A stretch of DNA of 23,898 bases from assembly GCA_038214085.1 (NCBI GenBank), contig JBBQSF010000036.1, positions 1 through 23,898 of the forward strand, read 5' to 3'. The stretch's first letter is position 1. Each line of letters starts with the position of its first letter. The position numbers and the translations under genes are program-made. This DNA comes from JBBQSF01 sp038214085 (GTDB lineage: Bacteria; Bacteroidota; Bacteroidia; Bacteroidales; CG2-30-32-10). This document shows positions 8,173 to 17,630 of the stretch, piece after piece. The notes under the pieces are model-generated. The model was not told the DNA's origin, did not search any database, and saw only the letters and a program-made list of their open reading frames with translations.

Positions 8173-11055
8173 ATGTTTATAAAACTTCTGCGCTTTTTAA
8201 TTTTTATTGTGATATTTTATTGCAATTCCGATTGTTCATTGTTTGCTCAGCAATTTAAACTTCCAGAAACAATTACTGACAAAGATTATATTTCTAATGC
8301 AGTAATTTTTCGTGTAAAACCCGAATACCGTTCTCTCTGCACAGAACAAGGAGTAAGTATTCCAGCACTTACAAAAATTTTCGATCTTATTAATGCCCAA
8401 ACTGTATGGAAGAAATTTCCAGGAAAAAAATCTCCAGAAACTGATCTGAATAAATATGGTGAAAAAATGGAAGATCTTTCATTAATTTACGAGCTAAAAT
8501 ATTCCAATACAATAAAAATTCAGGACGCTGCAAATTATTTACTTTCTTCGGGGGTTCTAATTTATGCAGAGCCACATTATTTACCACAATTGCTTTATGT
8601 TCCAAACGATCCTGCTGCCGACACCTCAAATACCGCGACATTCAAGCAGTGTGCATTAAAACAGGTTAAAGCATATCAGGCATGGGAAATACAAGAAGGA
8701 GACACAAATATTGTAGTTGGCATTTCAGATACCGGTACAGAAGTTTTCCACCCCGACTTGCTTCCCAACAATAAAATAAATTATTACGACCCAATAAACG
8801 GCATTGACGATGATAATGATGGTTTTACTGATAATTATTACGGTTGGGATCTAGGCGAGAATGACAACAATCCGCAATATAACACTATAGGGCATGGTGT
8901 ATTTGTTTCGGGCATTACAGCTGGAGTTGTAAATAACTCAATAGGAATTGCCGGAATCGGATTTAAATCAAAATATCTTCCTGTTAAAATTGACAACGCC
9001 ACTGGATCTTTGGTTATGGCATACGAAAGCATCATCTATGCTGTTGATCATGGGGCCTGTGTGGTAAACTGTTCCTGGGGCGGATACTCGGGTGCTGGTC
9101 AATTTGGTCAAAACGTGGTAAATTATGCTACAAACAATATGGATGCTCTTGTTGTTGCAGCCGCAGGAAACTCTGACAACGATTATCTTATTTATCCTGC
9201 ATCATATAATTATGTTTTAAGTGTTGCCAATGTTGATTGCAGCGATATTAAAGCCCCAACGTCAAGCTATGGATCAAGGATTGATTTGTCTGCTCCCGGC
9301 TTAAGCGTATATTCCACATGGGTAAATGGAGGTTACACTTTCTCCACGGGAACTTCGTTTTCAGCCCCTTTGGTTGCAGGTGCTGCAGCAATATTAAAAG
9401 CACACTTTCCCCTATACTCTGCCATTCAAATTGCACAGCAACTTAAATCTACAACCGATTATATTGATGCTATACCTGCCAATTTATCTTATGCTGGTCA
9501 GTTGGGTACCGGAAGGCTAAATTTATATCGGGCACTCACCGAAAGTGGCATACCATCAGTTGTTATGCTTACAAAAGTAGTTGGCGACAATAATGACGGA
9601 ACATTTACCGGGCACGACACTCTAAGAATTTGGGGTACATATAAGAATTTTCTTGCTCCTACTTCAGCTGGATTTAAAGCTACTTTAACCTCTACAAGCC
9701 CATACGTTCAAGTTTTAAATAATTCCACAACACTTGGTATTATCCCTATGCTTGGCACAAAAGACAACTCAATTGATAAATATACAGTTAAAATTCTTCC
9801 TTCAATTCCTGTTGGTTATTCAATTGATTTCAAACTCAAGTACGAGGATGTTAGTCTGGGATACGTTGCTTATGACTATTTTTCTGTAATAGCAAATATT
9901 GATTATATCAATATAGACACAAATAAAGTAGCATCAACTGTTACAAGTAAAGGAAGAATAGGTTACAATCAAGTTAACTACCAACAGGGGCTTGGCTTCA
10001 CATATAACAACGGAGCATCGCTTGTTAGTACAGGAGGATTTTTGATTGGCAGTTCCACTGGGATGGTTTCCGATAATATTTACGGATCAACTTCGGGAAA
10101 CTATGACGACGATTTTAAACTTCAGAAAGTAGTTCGTAAAATTATTCCTCCAGTAATTTCCGATTTTGAAACAACTTGTATGTTTAATGATAGCCTTGCA
10201 GGCTCCACCAAAATGGGCTTATCTATTCGGCATAACGCATTTGCATGGGATTCTGCTGGCGCAGAAAACTTCATCATCCACGAATTCATCATAAAAAACA
10301 ACAGTACAACAACATATCCTATGCTATACTGCGGTATTTATATGGACTGGGACATCAGCACAGATGATGGTTTATCCGACAGAGCAAATTACGATGCAAC
10401 AAATAAAATGGGATATGTGTTTTCATCGCTGGGCGGAGTTCATGCTGGCATTAAACTGCTTTCCCCTGGAACTGTTCATCATTATGCTTTTGATAACGAT
10501 GGCGGATACAACGGATCAAGCAGCAGTATTAAAATTATCGATGGGTTTACAGGCTTCGAAAAGTATAATGCACTTAAAACCGCAAACAGAAATCTTGCCG
10601 GAGTAAATAACAATGGCAACGATGTTTCCGACCTAATGAGCACCGGTCCTTTCTCTCTCATACCTGGAGATTCGGCAACAGTTGCATTTGCATTGCTGGC
10701 AGGCGATAACCTTACTTCAATTCAGGGAAGTGCAGAAGTCGCTGATGAGCTGTACAACCACACTTCATCAGTTAATGAAATGATTACCGATAAAAATCCG
10801 CTCTTGCTTGAAGTAACTCCAAACCCGGTATCCGATAGGTGTAAGATTACTTTCAACATTCCTGAATCAGGAAATGTCAGCATTACAATTATTGATTCTA
10901 AAGGAAAAGAAGTATTGTTTCTTCTGAACGCAATTACCGGAATTGGCTATCATCAACTCACTCCTGAAATTTCCTCACTTGGCGCAGGTATGTATCAGGT
11001 ATGTCTTTCTTACAAATCAAAGGTATATTCCCGGTATATCACTATTGTAAAATAA
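8173..11055 (+). CDS. Secreted subtilisin-like (S8) serine protease with T9SS sorting domain
   Basis: This is an exported serine peptidase of 960 residues. The start is set at ATG 8173, because it begins a good signal peptide (MFIKLLRFLIFIVIFYC...LFAQ) and lies just after a consensus promoter; a longer frame from TTG 8125 would cover that promoter. A prodomain-like region (about 25-150) precedes the S8 domain, with catalytic Asp186 (SDTGTEVFHPDL), His241 (GHGVFVSGITAG), the oxyanion Asn in AAAGNSDND, and Ser395 (GTSFSAPLVAGAA). A beta-rich region follows, and the last about 80 residues form a Por/type A C-terminal sorting domain (TPNPVSD at its start, GMYQV and a final YITIVK), the signal for type IX secretion and anchoring to the cell surface or release. 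The MgtC-like gene follows after 38 bp. The natural substrate is unknown. Confidence 0.92.
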   Translation: MFIKLLRFLIFIVIFYCNSDCSLFAQQFKLPETITDKDYISNAVIFRVKPEYRSLCTEQGVSIPALTKIFDLINAQTVWKKFPGKKSPETDLNKYGEKMEDLSLIYELKYSNTIKIQDAANYLLSSGVLIYAEPHYLPQLLYVPNDPAADTSNTATFKQCALKQVKAYQAWEIQEGDTNIVVGISDTGTEVFHPDLLPNNKINYYDPINGIDDDNDGFTDNYYGWDLGENDNNPQYNTIGHGVFVSGITAGVVNNSIGIAGIGFKSKYLPVKIDNATGSLVMAYESIIYAVDHGACVVNCSWGGYSGAGQFGQNVVNYATNNMDALVVAAAGNSDNDYLIYPASYNYVLSVANVDCSDIKAPTSSYGSRIDLSAPGLSVYSTWVNGGYTFSTGTSFSAPLVAGAAAILKAHFPLYSAIQIAQQLKSTTDYIDAIPANLSYAGQLGTGRLNLYRALTESGIPSVVMLTKVVGDNNDGTFTGHDTLRIWGTYKNFLAPTSAGFKATLTSTSPYVQVLNNSTTLGIIPMLGTKDNSIDKYTVKILPSIPVGYSIDFKLKYEDVSLGYVAYDYFSVIANIDYINIDTNKVASTVTSKGRIGYNQVNYQQGLGFTYNNGASLVSTGGFLIGSSTGMVSDNIYGSTSGNYDDDFKLQKVVRKIIPPVISDFETTCMFNDSLAGSTKMGLSIRHNAFAWDSAGAENFIIHEFIIKNNSTTTYPMLYCGIYMDWDISTDDGLSDRANYDATNKMGYVFSSLGGVHAGIKLLSPGTVHHYAFDNDGGYNGSSSSIKIIDGFTGFEKYNALKTANRNLAGVNNNGNDVSDLMSTGPFSLIPGDSATVAFALLAGDNLTSIQGSAEVADELYNHTSSVNEMITDKNPLLLEVTPNPVSDRCKITFNIPESGNVSITIIDSKGKEVLFLLNAITGIGYHQLTPEISSLGAGMYQVCLSYKSKVYSRYITIVK

Positions 11056-11093
11056 ATTAAATAATGTCTTGATTTTTCACTAATACTTTTTTA

Positions 11094-12359
11094 ATGGAAA
11101 ATATTCCAAAGGAACTGGTAAATTTTGTACTGGTAACACTCGTATCTCTGATTATTGGTTTGGCACAACGTAGGCTTCATCCCGAAAGCGAAGAATTTAA
11201 ACCTTTCGGCACTGATCGCACATTTACATTTATCGGAATTTTAGGTTATATTCTTTATACCATTAAACCCGATGAGTCTGCTTACTTTCTTGGAGGCGGA
11301 TTGATGCTGCTGGTGCTGCTTTCAATTAACTATTACTTTAAAATTCAATCGATAAAGTTGTATGGAATTACTACTATAATTATTGCTTTTATTACCTATT
11401 GCCTCGCACCTCTAATTATCACACAACCGCTTTGGTTTTTTCTCTTGGTTGTTGTAACTGTTTTAATATTTACAGAACTCAAAGAGTCGTTTCTCGCCAT
11501 TTCGCTAAAGTTCGACCGTGATGAGTTTCTGACTTTAGGGAAATTTTTAGTGATTGCAGGTGTTGTATTACCTATAGTTCCTGACACGCCAATTGTTCCC
11601 TACCTCAGCATTTCCGCGTATAAAATATGGCTTGCAGTAGTTGTAATTTCAAGTATTTCATATTTAAGTTTTTTACTTAAAAAATTTGTATTTAAGGACT
11701 CGGGAATTATCATTTCAGGTATCCTTGGCGGATTATACAGCAGCACCGCAACAACCATTATTCTTGCACGCAAGTCTAAATTATCTGCAGTTTCTGGAAA
11801 TCAGTATGCCGCTGCAATTATTTTAGCTACAGCAATGATGTATCTAAGAATTATGTTGCTTTTGCTTATTTTTAATGCCAAGCTTTTTCAAATGTTATGG
11901 CCTTCATTTGTTATTTTATTTCTGGTATCTGTTTTAACTGCTATTTATATCTTGAAATTTCACAAAGTGAAAAGAGACAACATAGATGAAAAAGTGATAT
12001 ACGACAAAAACCCCCTCGAATTTAAAGTTGCAATAATTTTTACGATACTTTATGTAGCCTTTACATTTATTACCTATTATACAATATTGCAGTTTGGTAG
12101 TAAGGGATTAAGTGTTTTATCATTTATTGTAGGAGTTACGGATATTGATCCATTTTTAATTAACCTTTTTCAGGGCAAATATGAAGTTGGACTTGTAGTT
12201 CTCGCTGTTGCCACTTTACAATCCATAATCAGTAACAACATTATTAAGGCACTGTATGCAGCATTTCTGGCAAAAAAAGTTATTGTAAAACCATTATTGA
12301 TTGGTTTTGCAATAATCATTGTTATCAATTCAGTCTTAACCATATTGTTGTATCAATAA
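11094..12359 (+). CDS. MgtC/SapB-DUF4010 family membrane protein
   Basis: This is a very hydrophobic 421-residue protein with about 11-13 predicted transmembrane helices. The N-terminal part resembles the MgtC/SapB family: a first helix (NFVLVTLVSLIIGLAQRR) followed by GTDRTFTFIGILGYIL, in place of the usual GLERE...GLRT pattern. The C-terminal half resembles DUF4010, with the conserved GLYSSTATTIILARKS segment, FIVGVTDIDPF and SNNIIKALYAAF. MgtC-like proteins are linked to magnesium stress and membrane energetics, but the role of the fused DUF4010 form is not established and no transport substrate should be assumed. It lies 38 bp after the protease gene and may be cotranscribed. It is followed by a strong bidirectional terminator. 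Confidence 0.85.
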   Translation: MENIPKELVNFVLVTLVSLIIGLAQRRLHPESEEFKPFGTDRTFTFIGILGYILYTIKPDESAYFLGGGLMLLVLLSINYYFKIQSIKLYGITTIIIAFITYCLAPLIITQPLWFFLLVVVTVLIFTELKESFLAISLKFDRDEFLTLGKFLVIAGVVLPIVPDTPIVPYLSISAYKIWLAVVVISSISYLSFLLKKFVFKDSGIIISGILGGLYSSTATTIILARKSKLSAVSGNQYAAAIILATAMMYLRIMLLLLIFNAKLFQMLWPSFVILFLVSVLTAIYILKFHKVKRDNIDEKVIYDKNPLEFKVAIIFTILYVAFTFITYYTILQFGSKGLSVLSFIVGVTDIDPFLINLFQGKYEVGLVVLAVATLQSIISNNIIKALYAAFLAKKVIVKPLLIGFAIIIVINSVLTILLYQ

Positions 12360-12373
12360 TTTTTTTGCATTCC

Positions 12374-12414
12374 AAAAAAAAGCGGGCTGGAATAAATCCA
12401 ACCCGCTTTTTTTT
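12374..12414. terminator. Bidirectional intrinsic terminator
   Basis: Eight A (12374-12381), then GCGGG (12382-12386) and TGGA (12388-12391), a 5-base loop, then TCCA (12397-12400), CCCGC (12402-12406) and eight T (12407-12414). There is one C/A mismatch. The A and T tracts make it work on both strands, ending both the MgtC-like gene and the convergent lipoprotein gene. Confidence 0.93.
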
Positions 12415-12434
12415 AATTAACTAAATCTAACAAA

Positions 12435-13151
12435 TTATGGTAATGCATTCATATAACTAATTTCGGCAGGAGTCATTGTTAAGCCATAGTCTGTAACGTT
12501 CCAAACTATTGTTTGAATGTTATATTCTTCACCATAAGGATATTGTTTTGGCGACATAATACCAACCATTGTGTTAAGCTCAACATTATTGGTTACTGGT
12601 CCCATAAAATAAATAGCGCCGTAGCTGCTTGGCATCAGCGTATGGTTTAAGCAATAAGCCTGAATGCATGCAAATGCAGTATCCTGAGCAGGCAACTGAA
12701 TGTGAACATCCTGTAAAATAAACCCTTTCTGATATTGTCCCATAGAATCAACATCCAGCGAATCGCAGAAAATAAGACCGCCAGGAAGAGTGAGTGTTGC
12801 AGGTGTTGGAAGTGTGTTGTAAAACATTACATAAAGATTTACATAAGTTCCCGTACCATAAGTAATCCAGCTTTTAGGAGCTTTATTATAAGGAAAAGAT
12901 CCTTTGTAACTTTTATCAACAACCTTGGCATAAGGCATTCCACCACGGATAGAGCCAATAATTTTTACATTTTTAGGTAGCTGAAAATTAGTTCCAGATG
13001 GATAACCAGGATGAGATCCTAATCCGGAAACAGAAGATACGCTTTTAGGATTGTCTTGATTGTTATTGCTGTTAGTGTCTTTTTTGCAGGATGTGGCAAA
13101 GATGGCAAAAACCAAAACCAATCCGATAAGAAATAAATTTTTGTTTTTCAT
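12435..13151 (-). CDS. Lipoprotein of unknown function
   Basis: This 238-residue protein begins with a lipoprotein signal peptide: positively charged MKNKN, a hydrophobic core, and the lipobox FATSC with the lipidated Cys at residue 22. After it comes KKDTNSNNNQDN, a low-complexity polar linker typical of Bacteroidota surface lipoproteins. The rest is rich in Gly, Pro, Tyr and beta-type sequence, suggesting a compact extracytoplasmic beta domain. I do not recognise a family. It contains two Cys residues close together (CIQAYC) in a segment that might form a disulfide or bind something, which is a guess. It is convergent with the MgtC-like gene and shares the terminator. A monocistronic unit is likely because the next upstream gene is divergent. 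Confidence 0.85.
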   Translation of the reverse strand: MKNKNLFLIGLVLVFAIFATSCKKDTNSNNNQDNPKSVSSVSGLGSHPGYPSGTNFQLPKNVKIIGSIRGGMPYAKVVDKSYKGSFPYNKAPKSWITYGTGTYVNLYVMFYNTLPTPATLTLPGGLIFCDSLDVDSMGQYQKGFILQDVHIQLPAQDTAFACIQAYCLNHTLMPSSYGAIYFMGPVTNNVELNTMVGIMSPKQYPYGEEYNIQTIVWNVTDYGLTMTPAEISYMNALP

Positions 13152-13240
13152 AGTATTAAGGTTTTAAATTAATTTGTGCATTAGTGGCTTTAAAAATAAG
13201 ACGCATTACTTAAACTTTAGTTGCTTTTTGATTTCTGAAA

Positions 13241-13248
13241 CAAATATA
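13241..13248 (-). promoter_or_regulatory. Candidate -7 box for the lipoprotein gene
   Basis: TATATTTG on the minus strand matches TAnnTTTG. The expected -33 position shows only TTTT rather than TTTG. Transcription would start about 80 bases before the ATG at 13151. Confidence 0.35.
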
Positions 13249-13521
13249 TGCTAAAGTTGTAAGGTAAAAAAATTAAAAAAATAATATTTCTTACCTATTC
13301 ATATAAATATTTATTAAACAAAATACCTTATTATTTGAGCTATTCTGAACATATTTATTACCTGTTAAGTAAATTAATAAAGAATTCAAATCAAAAATTA
13401 TTGGACAATCATAAACAAAATCTAAGTATTTGCTTCGATTTTGTTTATTTCTTTCCTTTTGGGGTAAAATTTGAAACGCTTCACTTTTAAGCTGAAAATA
13501 TTTACAAATAAACAATATTTT

Positions 13522-13553
13522 TTTGCATTTCAATCTTTTTTACAATATCTTTG
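13522..13553 (+). promoter_or_regulatory. Bacteroidetes-type promoter for the three-gene signalling operon
   Basis: TTTG (13522-13525), a 20-base spacer, and TATCTTTG (13546-13553) form a near-consensus promoter. Transcription should start near 13560, leaving a leader of about 95 bases before the ATG at 13657. Confidence 0.75.
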
Positions 13554-13656
13554 TTTTGGTTATTCTTCAATAATATACGCCAAATTTACCATATAATTAG
13601 ATAAGCAGTCTGTTTTTATAAACCAATTTCCTTAGCACATCTTAATCTGTAACAGA

Positions 13657-16116
13657 ATGAGAACTCTTAACGAAATATTGATTGCTGGGCACGACCAACG
13701 CACAAATTATCTCATTAAGAATATCCTTAAAAGTGAGGGCTATCAAACAGTTTCAGTTAGTACATCCAAAGATGCGTATCAAAAACTTTCCGAATCTCCT
13801 GACGCTCTTCTTATTCTTGATTATACCATGCTCGATCAACTTGCGAAGCTTTTAATAAACAATGTGAATTCAAAAAATATTTCTAAATGTTTTGTTGTTT
13901 TGCTAAGCCCGGGAGAAGAAAAGTATGCTTCTCAAATTTTAAAACTTGGCGCTAACGATATCATTTTAATTGATAGTTCACTCGAGGAGATTATATTAAT
14001 TGTTATCAATAAAATAAAAAAGCAACAGCAATCAGAAATTCAACTTGAGCAGACACACAAAAATTACCTACAATCAGAGGAATTAAGGCTGGAACTGGAA
14101 TCAAAATATTCCGAACTTATCACAAATGCTTCAAATATCATTTTTACAGCTGATATGGATGGGAATTTCACAACGGTGAATCCAGTGGTTCAAAAAATAT
14201 TGGGATATAGTATTGACGAATTCACAATGCTGAACTATAAAAATATTCTAACTCCTGAAACACGCTCAATAGCTATAAAACATTTAGTTTTAATGTCCAG
14301 AAGTCAGGAACTGAGAGCCAGCTATGAAATAGATATTTTTCATAAAGATGGTGCAGTTTTAACTTTTGATATTAGCTCATACGTTAGGCATGTTAATGGA
14401 ATTCCTAAAGAGATTTACGGCATTTCGAGCGATATTACGGAAAGAAAAAAATTAATAAATGAGTTAAATCGCAATTACGATGTGCAGCAGGTTGTAAATT
14501 CATTGCTTCAGTTATCCTTGAAAGACACTCCTATTGATGATTTGCTGCATGAGGCCATCAAACTTATTGTAAATATTCCCTGGCTCTCCTTTGAAAAACA
14601 GGGAGCTATTTTTCTTACCACATCCGACAATAATCTTAAAATGTCAGCTGAATACGGCCTTCCAGATAAAGTGAAAGAGTCTTGTAAAAATGTAGCTTTT
14701 GGCAAGTGCATTTGCGGAAATGTTCTCGCAACAAAAAAAGCAATGTTTGGAAATAAAATTTCACATAGTCAAGAAATTGAGATTGATGGGTTGAATGACC
14801 ACGATCATTATTGCATCCCGATTTTATTTGGCGATAAGGTATTTGGTGTAATCAACACTTACCTTGTTAAAGAACATGTTTTTTCAGATTTTGAAGCAGA
14901 TTTTTTAAATTCCGTTGCCAACACGCTTTCAGGAATTATTGCAAGGAAAAAAGCGGAAAAAGCCGCTCAGGAGTTGCTTGATCAGTTGGAAAACAGAGTT
15001 AAACAAAGAACCGAAGAACTTTCGAACACCGAAAATCTTTACCTAACAACAGTGAACTCTTTTAACGATTGGGTTTATGTAATTGATATGGATTTTAACC
15101 TTGTGTTTTTAAATCAATCTTTACAAAACTTTTTCAAAAACAACGGTTATCAGAATGGGTTTATTGGAAGGAAATTAAATAAAGTATTTGATTTTTTAAA
15201 AGAAGAAACCATTAAGGAAATTGAAACCGCTTTTATTACGTCGGAAGAAATAAAAAGCGATGCAGAATACTCAGCCTTTGGAAAAAATTATTATGTGCAA
15301 CAAATTATTTCTCCCATTATTCAGGAAGGTAAAGTAATAAGAATTGTTGTAACTGTTCATGATTTTACAGAAACAAAAAAAGCAGAAGAAGAAATCCGGA
15401 AAAATCTGAACAAAGAAAAAGAACTCAATCAGCTTAAGTCTCAATTTATTTCAACGGTTTCTCATGAATTCAGAACACCACTGGCTGGAATTCTTTCAAG
15501 CGTTCAGCTTTTGAAACGATATGGCGACAAATGGGATAACGATAAAAAAGAAAAAATTTACAAACAGATATTTGATGCTGTATATCATACCAAGTCGCTT
15601 CTCGACGATGTTTCGCTCATCAATAAAGAACAAAGCAACAAATTATATTTTAAACCAGATTTCATTGATCTAAAGCCTCTCATTAATCAGATAATTGAAG
15701 AAAACCTGAATATTTTCGGAATTGATTTTCATGTAAATACAACATTTAATCTCAGCTCGGAAACCTATTATCTCGATGAGGTTATGATACGTCATATTTT
15801 CAGCAATCTGCTCTCAAATGCACTTAAGTACAGCAGTGAAAATAAGGATATCATGGTTTCAATTACAGAAGAAAACAACGAAAAAATTAAAATCATTGTA
15901 GAAGATCAAGGAATTGGAATTCCCGATGAAGATCTCAAATATCTTTTTGAGCCGTTCCACCGCGCATCAAATGTGGAGAACATTAAGGGAACAGGATTCG
16001 GGATGTCGATTGTAAAACGCTTTGTAGATCTTCATCAGGGAGAAATTATTATAGAATCAACAATTAACAAAGGCACTAAAATAACTGTAATTCTGCCTTG
16101 CAGCCTGAAAAAATAA
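13657..16116 (+). CDS. PAS/GAF hybrid sensor histidine kinase with degenerate receiver
   Basis: This is an 819-residue soluble sensor kinase. In order: a receiver-like domain (1-120); a PAS domain (about 150-270) ending in DITERKK; a GAF domain (about 275-435) with FGKCICGNVLA; a short coiled coil; a second PAS (about 465-585); HisKA with His603 (TVSHEFRTPL); and HATPase (NLLSNALKYSS, DQGIGIP, GTGFGMSI). The kinase core is intact. The receiver is degenerate: Asp55 (LILDYTM) and Ser84 remain, but the usual acidic pair near residue 10 reads GHDQ and the conserved Lys-Pro is Ile105-Asp106, so stable phosphorylation looks unlikely. No transmembrane segment is seen, so the cue is probably cytoplasmic. 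It is first in an operon whose next genes follow after 11 and 12 bp. Confidence 0.9.
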   Translation: MRTLNEILIAGHDQRTNYLIKNILKSEGYQTVSVSTSKDAYQKLSESPDALLILDYTMLDQLAKLLINNVNSKNISKCFVVLLSPGEEKYASQILKLGANDIILIDSSLEEIILIVINKIKKQQQSEIQLEQTHKNYLQSEELRLELESKYSELITNASNIIFTADMDGNFTTVNPVVQKILGYSIDEFTMLNYKNILTPETRSIAIKHLVLMSRSQELRASYEIDIFHKDGAVLTFDISSYVRHVNGIPKEIYGISSDITERKKLINELNRNYDVQQVVNSLLQLSLKDTPIDDLLHEAIKLIVNIPWLSFEKQGAIFLTTSDNNLKMSAEYGLPDKVKESCKNVAFGKCICGNVLATKKAMFGNKISHSQEIEIDGLNDHDHYCIPILFGDKVFGVINTYLVKEHVFSDFEADFLNSVANTLSGIIARKKAEKAAQELLDQLENRVKQRTEELSNTENLYLTTVNSFNDWVYVIDMDFNLVFLNQSLQNFFKNNGYQNGFIGRKLNKVFDFLKEETIKEIETAFITSEEIKSDAEYSAFGKNYYVQQIISPIIQEGKVIRIVVTVHDFTETKKAEEEIRKNLNKEKELNQLKSQFISTVSHEFRTPLAGILSSVQLLKRYGDKWDNDKKEKIYKQIFDAVYHTKSLLDDVSLINKEQSNKLYFKPDFIDLKPLINQIIEENLNIFGIDFHVNTTFNLSSETYYLDEVMIRHIFSNLLSNALKYSSENKDIMVSITEENNEKIKIIVEDQGIGIPDEDLKYLFEPFHRASNVENIKGTGFGMSIVKRFVDLHQGEIIIESTINKGTKITVILPCSLKK

Positions 16117-16127
16117 ATTCATAACCA

Positions 16128-17618
16128 ATGGAAAAAATTCTTGTTATTGAAGACGATTCCATATTAAGAGAAAATATTGCAGAATTTCTCAGAGAAGAAA
16201 ATTTTGAAGTTATCACTGCTGTTAATGGAAAAATAGGTTTGGATAGCGCATTAAATGAATTTCCCGACCTTATTCTTTGTGATGTGGGAATGCCGGAAAT
16301 GGACGGCTACGAAGTTTATAAAAACATTCTCAAAGACCCATCGGCTTCCTTGATTCCGTTTATTTTTCTTACCTCAAGAGTAGAAAAAGATGATGTACGT
16401 TTGGGCATGGGTATGGGAGTTGATGATTACATTTCGAAACCATTCAACTTTGATGAATTGCTCAATTCTATTCGTGCCCGGATCGATAGGAAAGAAAAAG
16501 TTATAAAAGCAAATGAAGAAAAATTCAGAGCGCTAACAGAATCTTCGCTCACAGGTGTTTTTATGATGAACGGAGACACCTTTGATTATACCAATGAAAA
16601 ATTTTCGAGAATTACAGGATATACCAAACAACAGCTACTTATAATGGGATTTAAAGATTTATTGTTACAAGAAGATTCGGAAAAAGCATTACATGAAATT
16701 GATTCCTGTATGAAATCAGCTGATCAGTCGTCAGTTATTGAATTTAGAATTAAATCCAAAACCAATAAAATTCGTTACGTTGAAATGTTTTGTCGTGCTG
16801 CGCTTCTTAAAAACGAATTATTCCTTATTGGAAATATTCTCGATATCACCGAAAGGAAAAAAGCACTCGACCAGATTATCCTGGCTAAAGAAGAAGCGGA
16901 ACTCGCCAACCGTGCAAAAGGTGAGTTTTTCGCAAATGTAAGTTATGAATTGCGAACGCCCTTAACCAGTATAATTGGGATGTCTGAATTGCTGCTGGAT
17001 GCAGAAACAAATAATGAAAAACGCGAAAATATTGATTTCATTATATCTTCAGCCAACGACCTGCTGATGTTCATGAACGACATTATTGATATATCAGTTA
17101 TTGAATCGGGAAGATATGAATTGCATTTTGATATGTTCAGTTTGCATCATGCCATTGATAATGCGCTTAAAATTCTGGATCAAAAAGCAAAAGTTAAAAA
17201 CCTAGAACTGATTGTAAATATTCACAGCGAATGTAACCTATCACTGTATGGTGATGAGATTAAAGTAAGGCAGATCATTTATAATATTGTTGGCAATGCA
17301 GTTAAGTTTACCGAACATGGTATAATACATTTCAAAGTAGAACCACTTCCATCGCACGATGAAAAAAAGTGTTTTATATTTACAGTTAAAGATACTGGTA
17401 TTGGTATTGCGCCCGATAAGCAAGAAATAATTTTTAATGCTTTTCAGCAGGCAGACAATTCAACTACCAGAAAATACGGAGGAACAGGTTTAGGACTTAC
17501 CATATCAAAAAAATTAATTGAACTCATGGGTGGAAAAATATGGATGCAAAGCACACTGAGAAAAGGAAGTACGTTTTACTTTATCCTATGTTTTGATGAT
17601 AAAATTAAAAAAGTTTAA
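16128..17618 (+). CDS. Receiver-PAS-histidine kinase hybrid lacking the phosphoacceptor histidine
   Basis: This 496-residue protein has an intact receiver (E8/D9/D10, Asp52 in LILCDVGMP, Thr in FLTSR, Lys in YISKPF), a PAS domain (about 130-245, ending in DITERKK), a HisKA-type helix pair and HATPase (about 375-490, with YNIVGNAVKF, DTGIGIAP and GGTGLGL). In the H-box the expected His is Tyr273 (NVSYELRTPL; codon TAT at 16944-16946). It therefore should not autophosphorylate on this residue although ATP-binding motifs are present. It could be a phosphatase, a scaffold, or an inactive partner that receives phosphate on Asp52 from the upstream kinase. It lies between the kinase and the LuxR-type regulator in the operon. 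The CAT-to-TAT change is one base, so a recent mutation or read error is possible. Confidence 0.9.
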   Translation: MEKILVIEDDSILRENIAEFLREENFEVITAVNGKIGLDSALNEFPDLILCDVGMPEMDGYEVYKNILKDPSASLIPFIFLTSRVEKDDVRLGMGMGVDDYISKPFNFDELLNSIRARIDRKEKVIKANEEKFRALTESSLTGVFMMNGDTFDYTNEKFSRITGYTKQQLLIMGFKDLLLQEDSEKALHEIDSCMKSADQSSVIEFRIKSKTNKIRYVEMFCRAALLKNELFLIGNILDITERKKALDQIILAKEEAELANRAKGEFFANVSYELRTPLTSIIGMSELLLDAETNNEKRENIDFIISSANDLLMFMNDIIDISVIESGRYELHFDMFSLHHAIDNALKILDQKAKVKNLELIVNIHSECNLSLYGDEIKVRQIIYNIVGNAVKFTEHGIIHFKVEPLPSHDEKKCFIFTVKDTGIGIAPDKQEIIFNAFQQADNSTTRKYGGTGLGLTISKKLIELMGGKIWMQSTLRKGSTFYFILCFDDKIKKV

Positions 17619-17630
17619 AACTCAAAAAAA

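Larger units (their letters stand above)
13152..13656. other. Divergent intergenic region, 505 bp
   Basis: This AT-rich region separates the divergent lipoprotein and kinase genes. It carries a candidate promoter for each (13241-13248 and 13522-13553). Between them (about 13260-13510) I see only A/T-rich sequence. A small open frame at 13291-13533 on the minus strand has no recognisable features and overlaps the kinase promoter, so it is not called. Confidence 0.6.

Noticed and set aside
13291..13533. An 80-residue open frame on the minus strand in the divergent intergenic region.
   Set aside because: It has no recognisable motif, lies in very AT-rich sequence and overlaps the promoter of the signalling operon.
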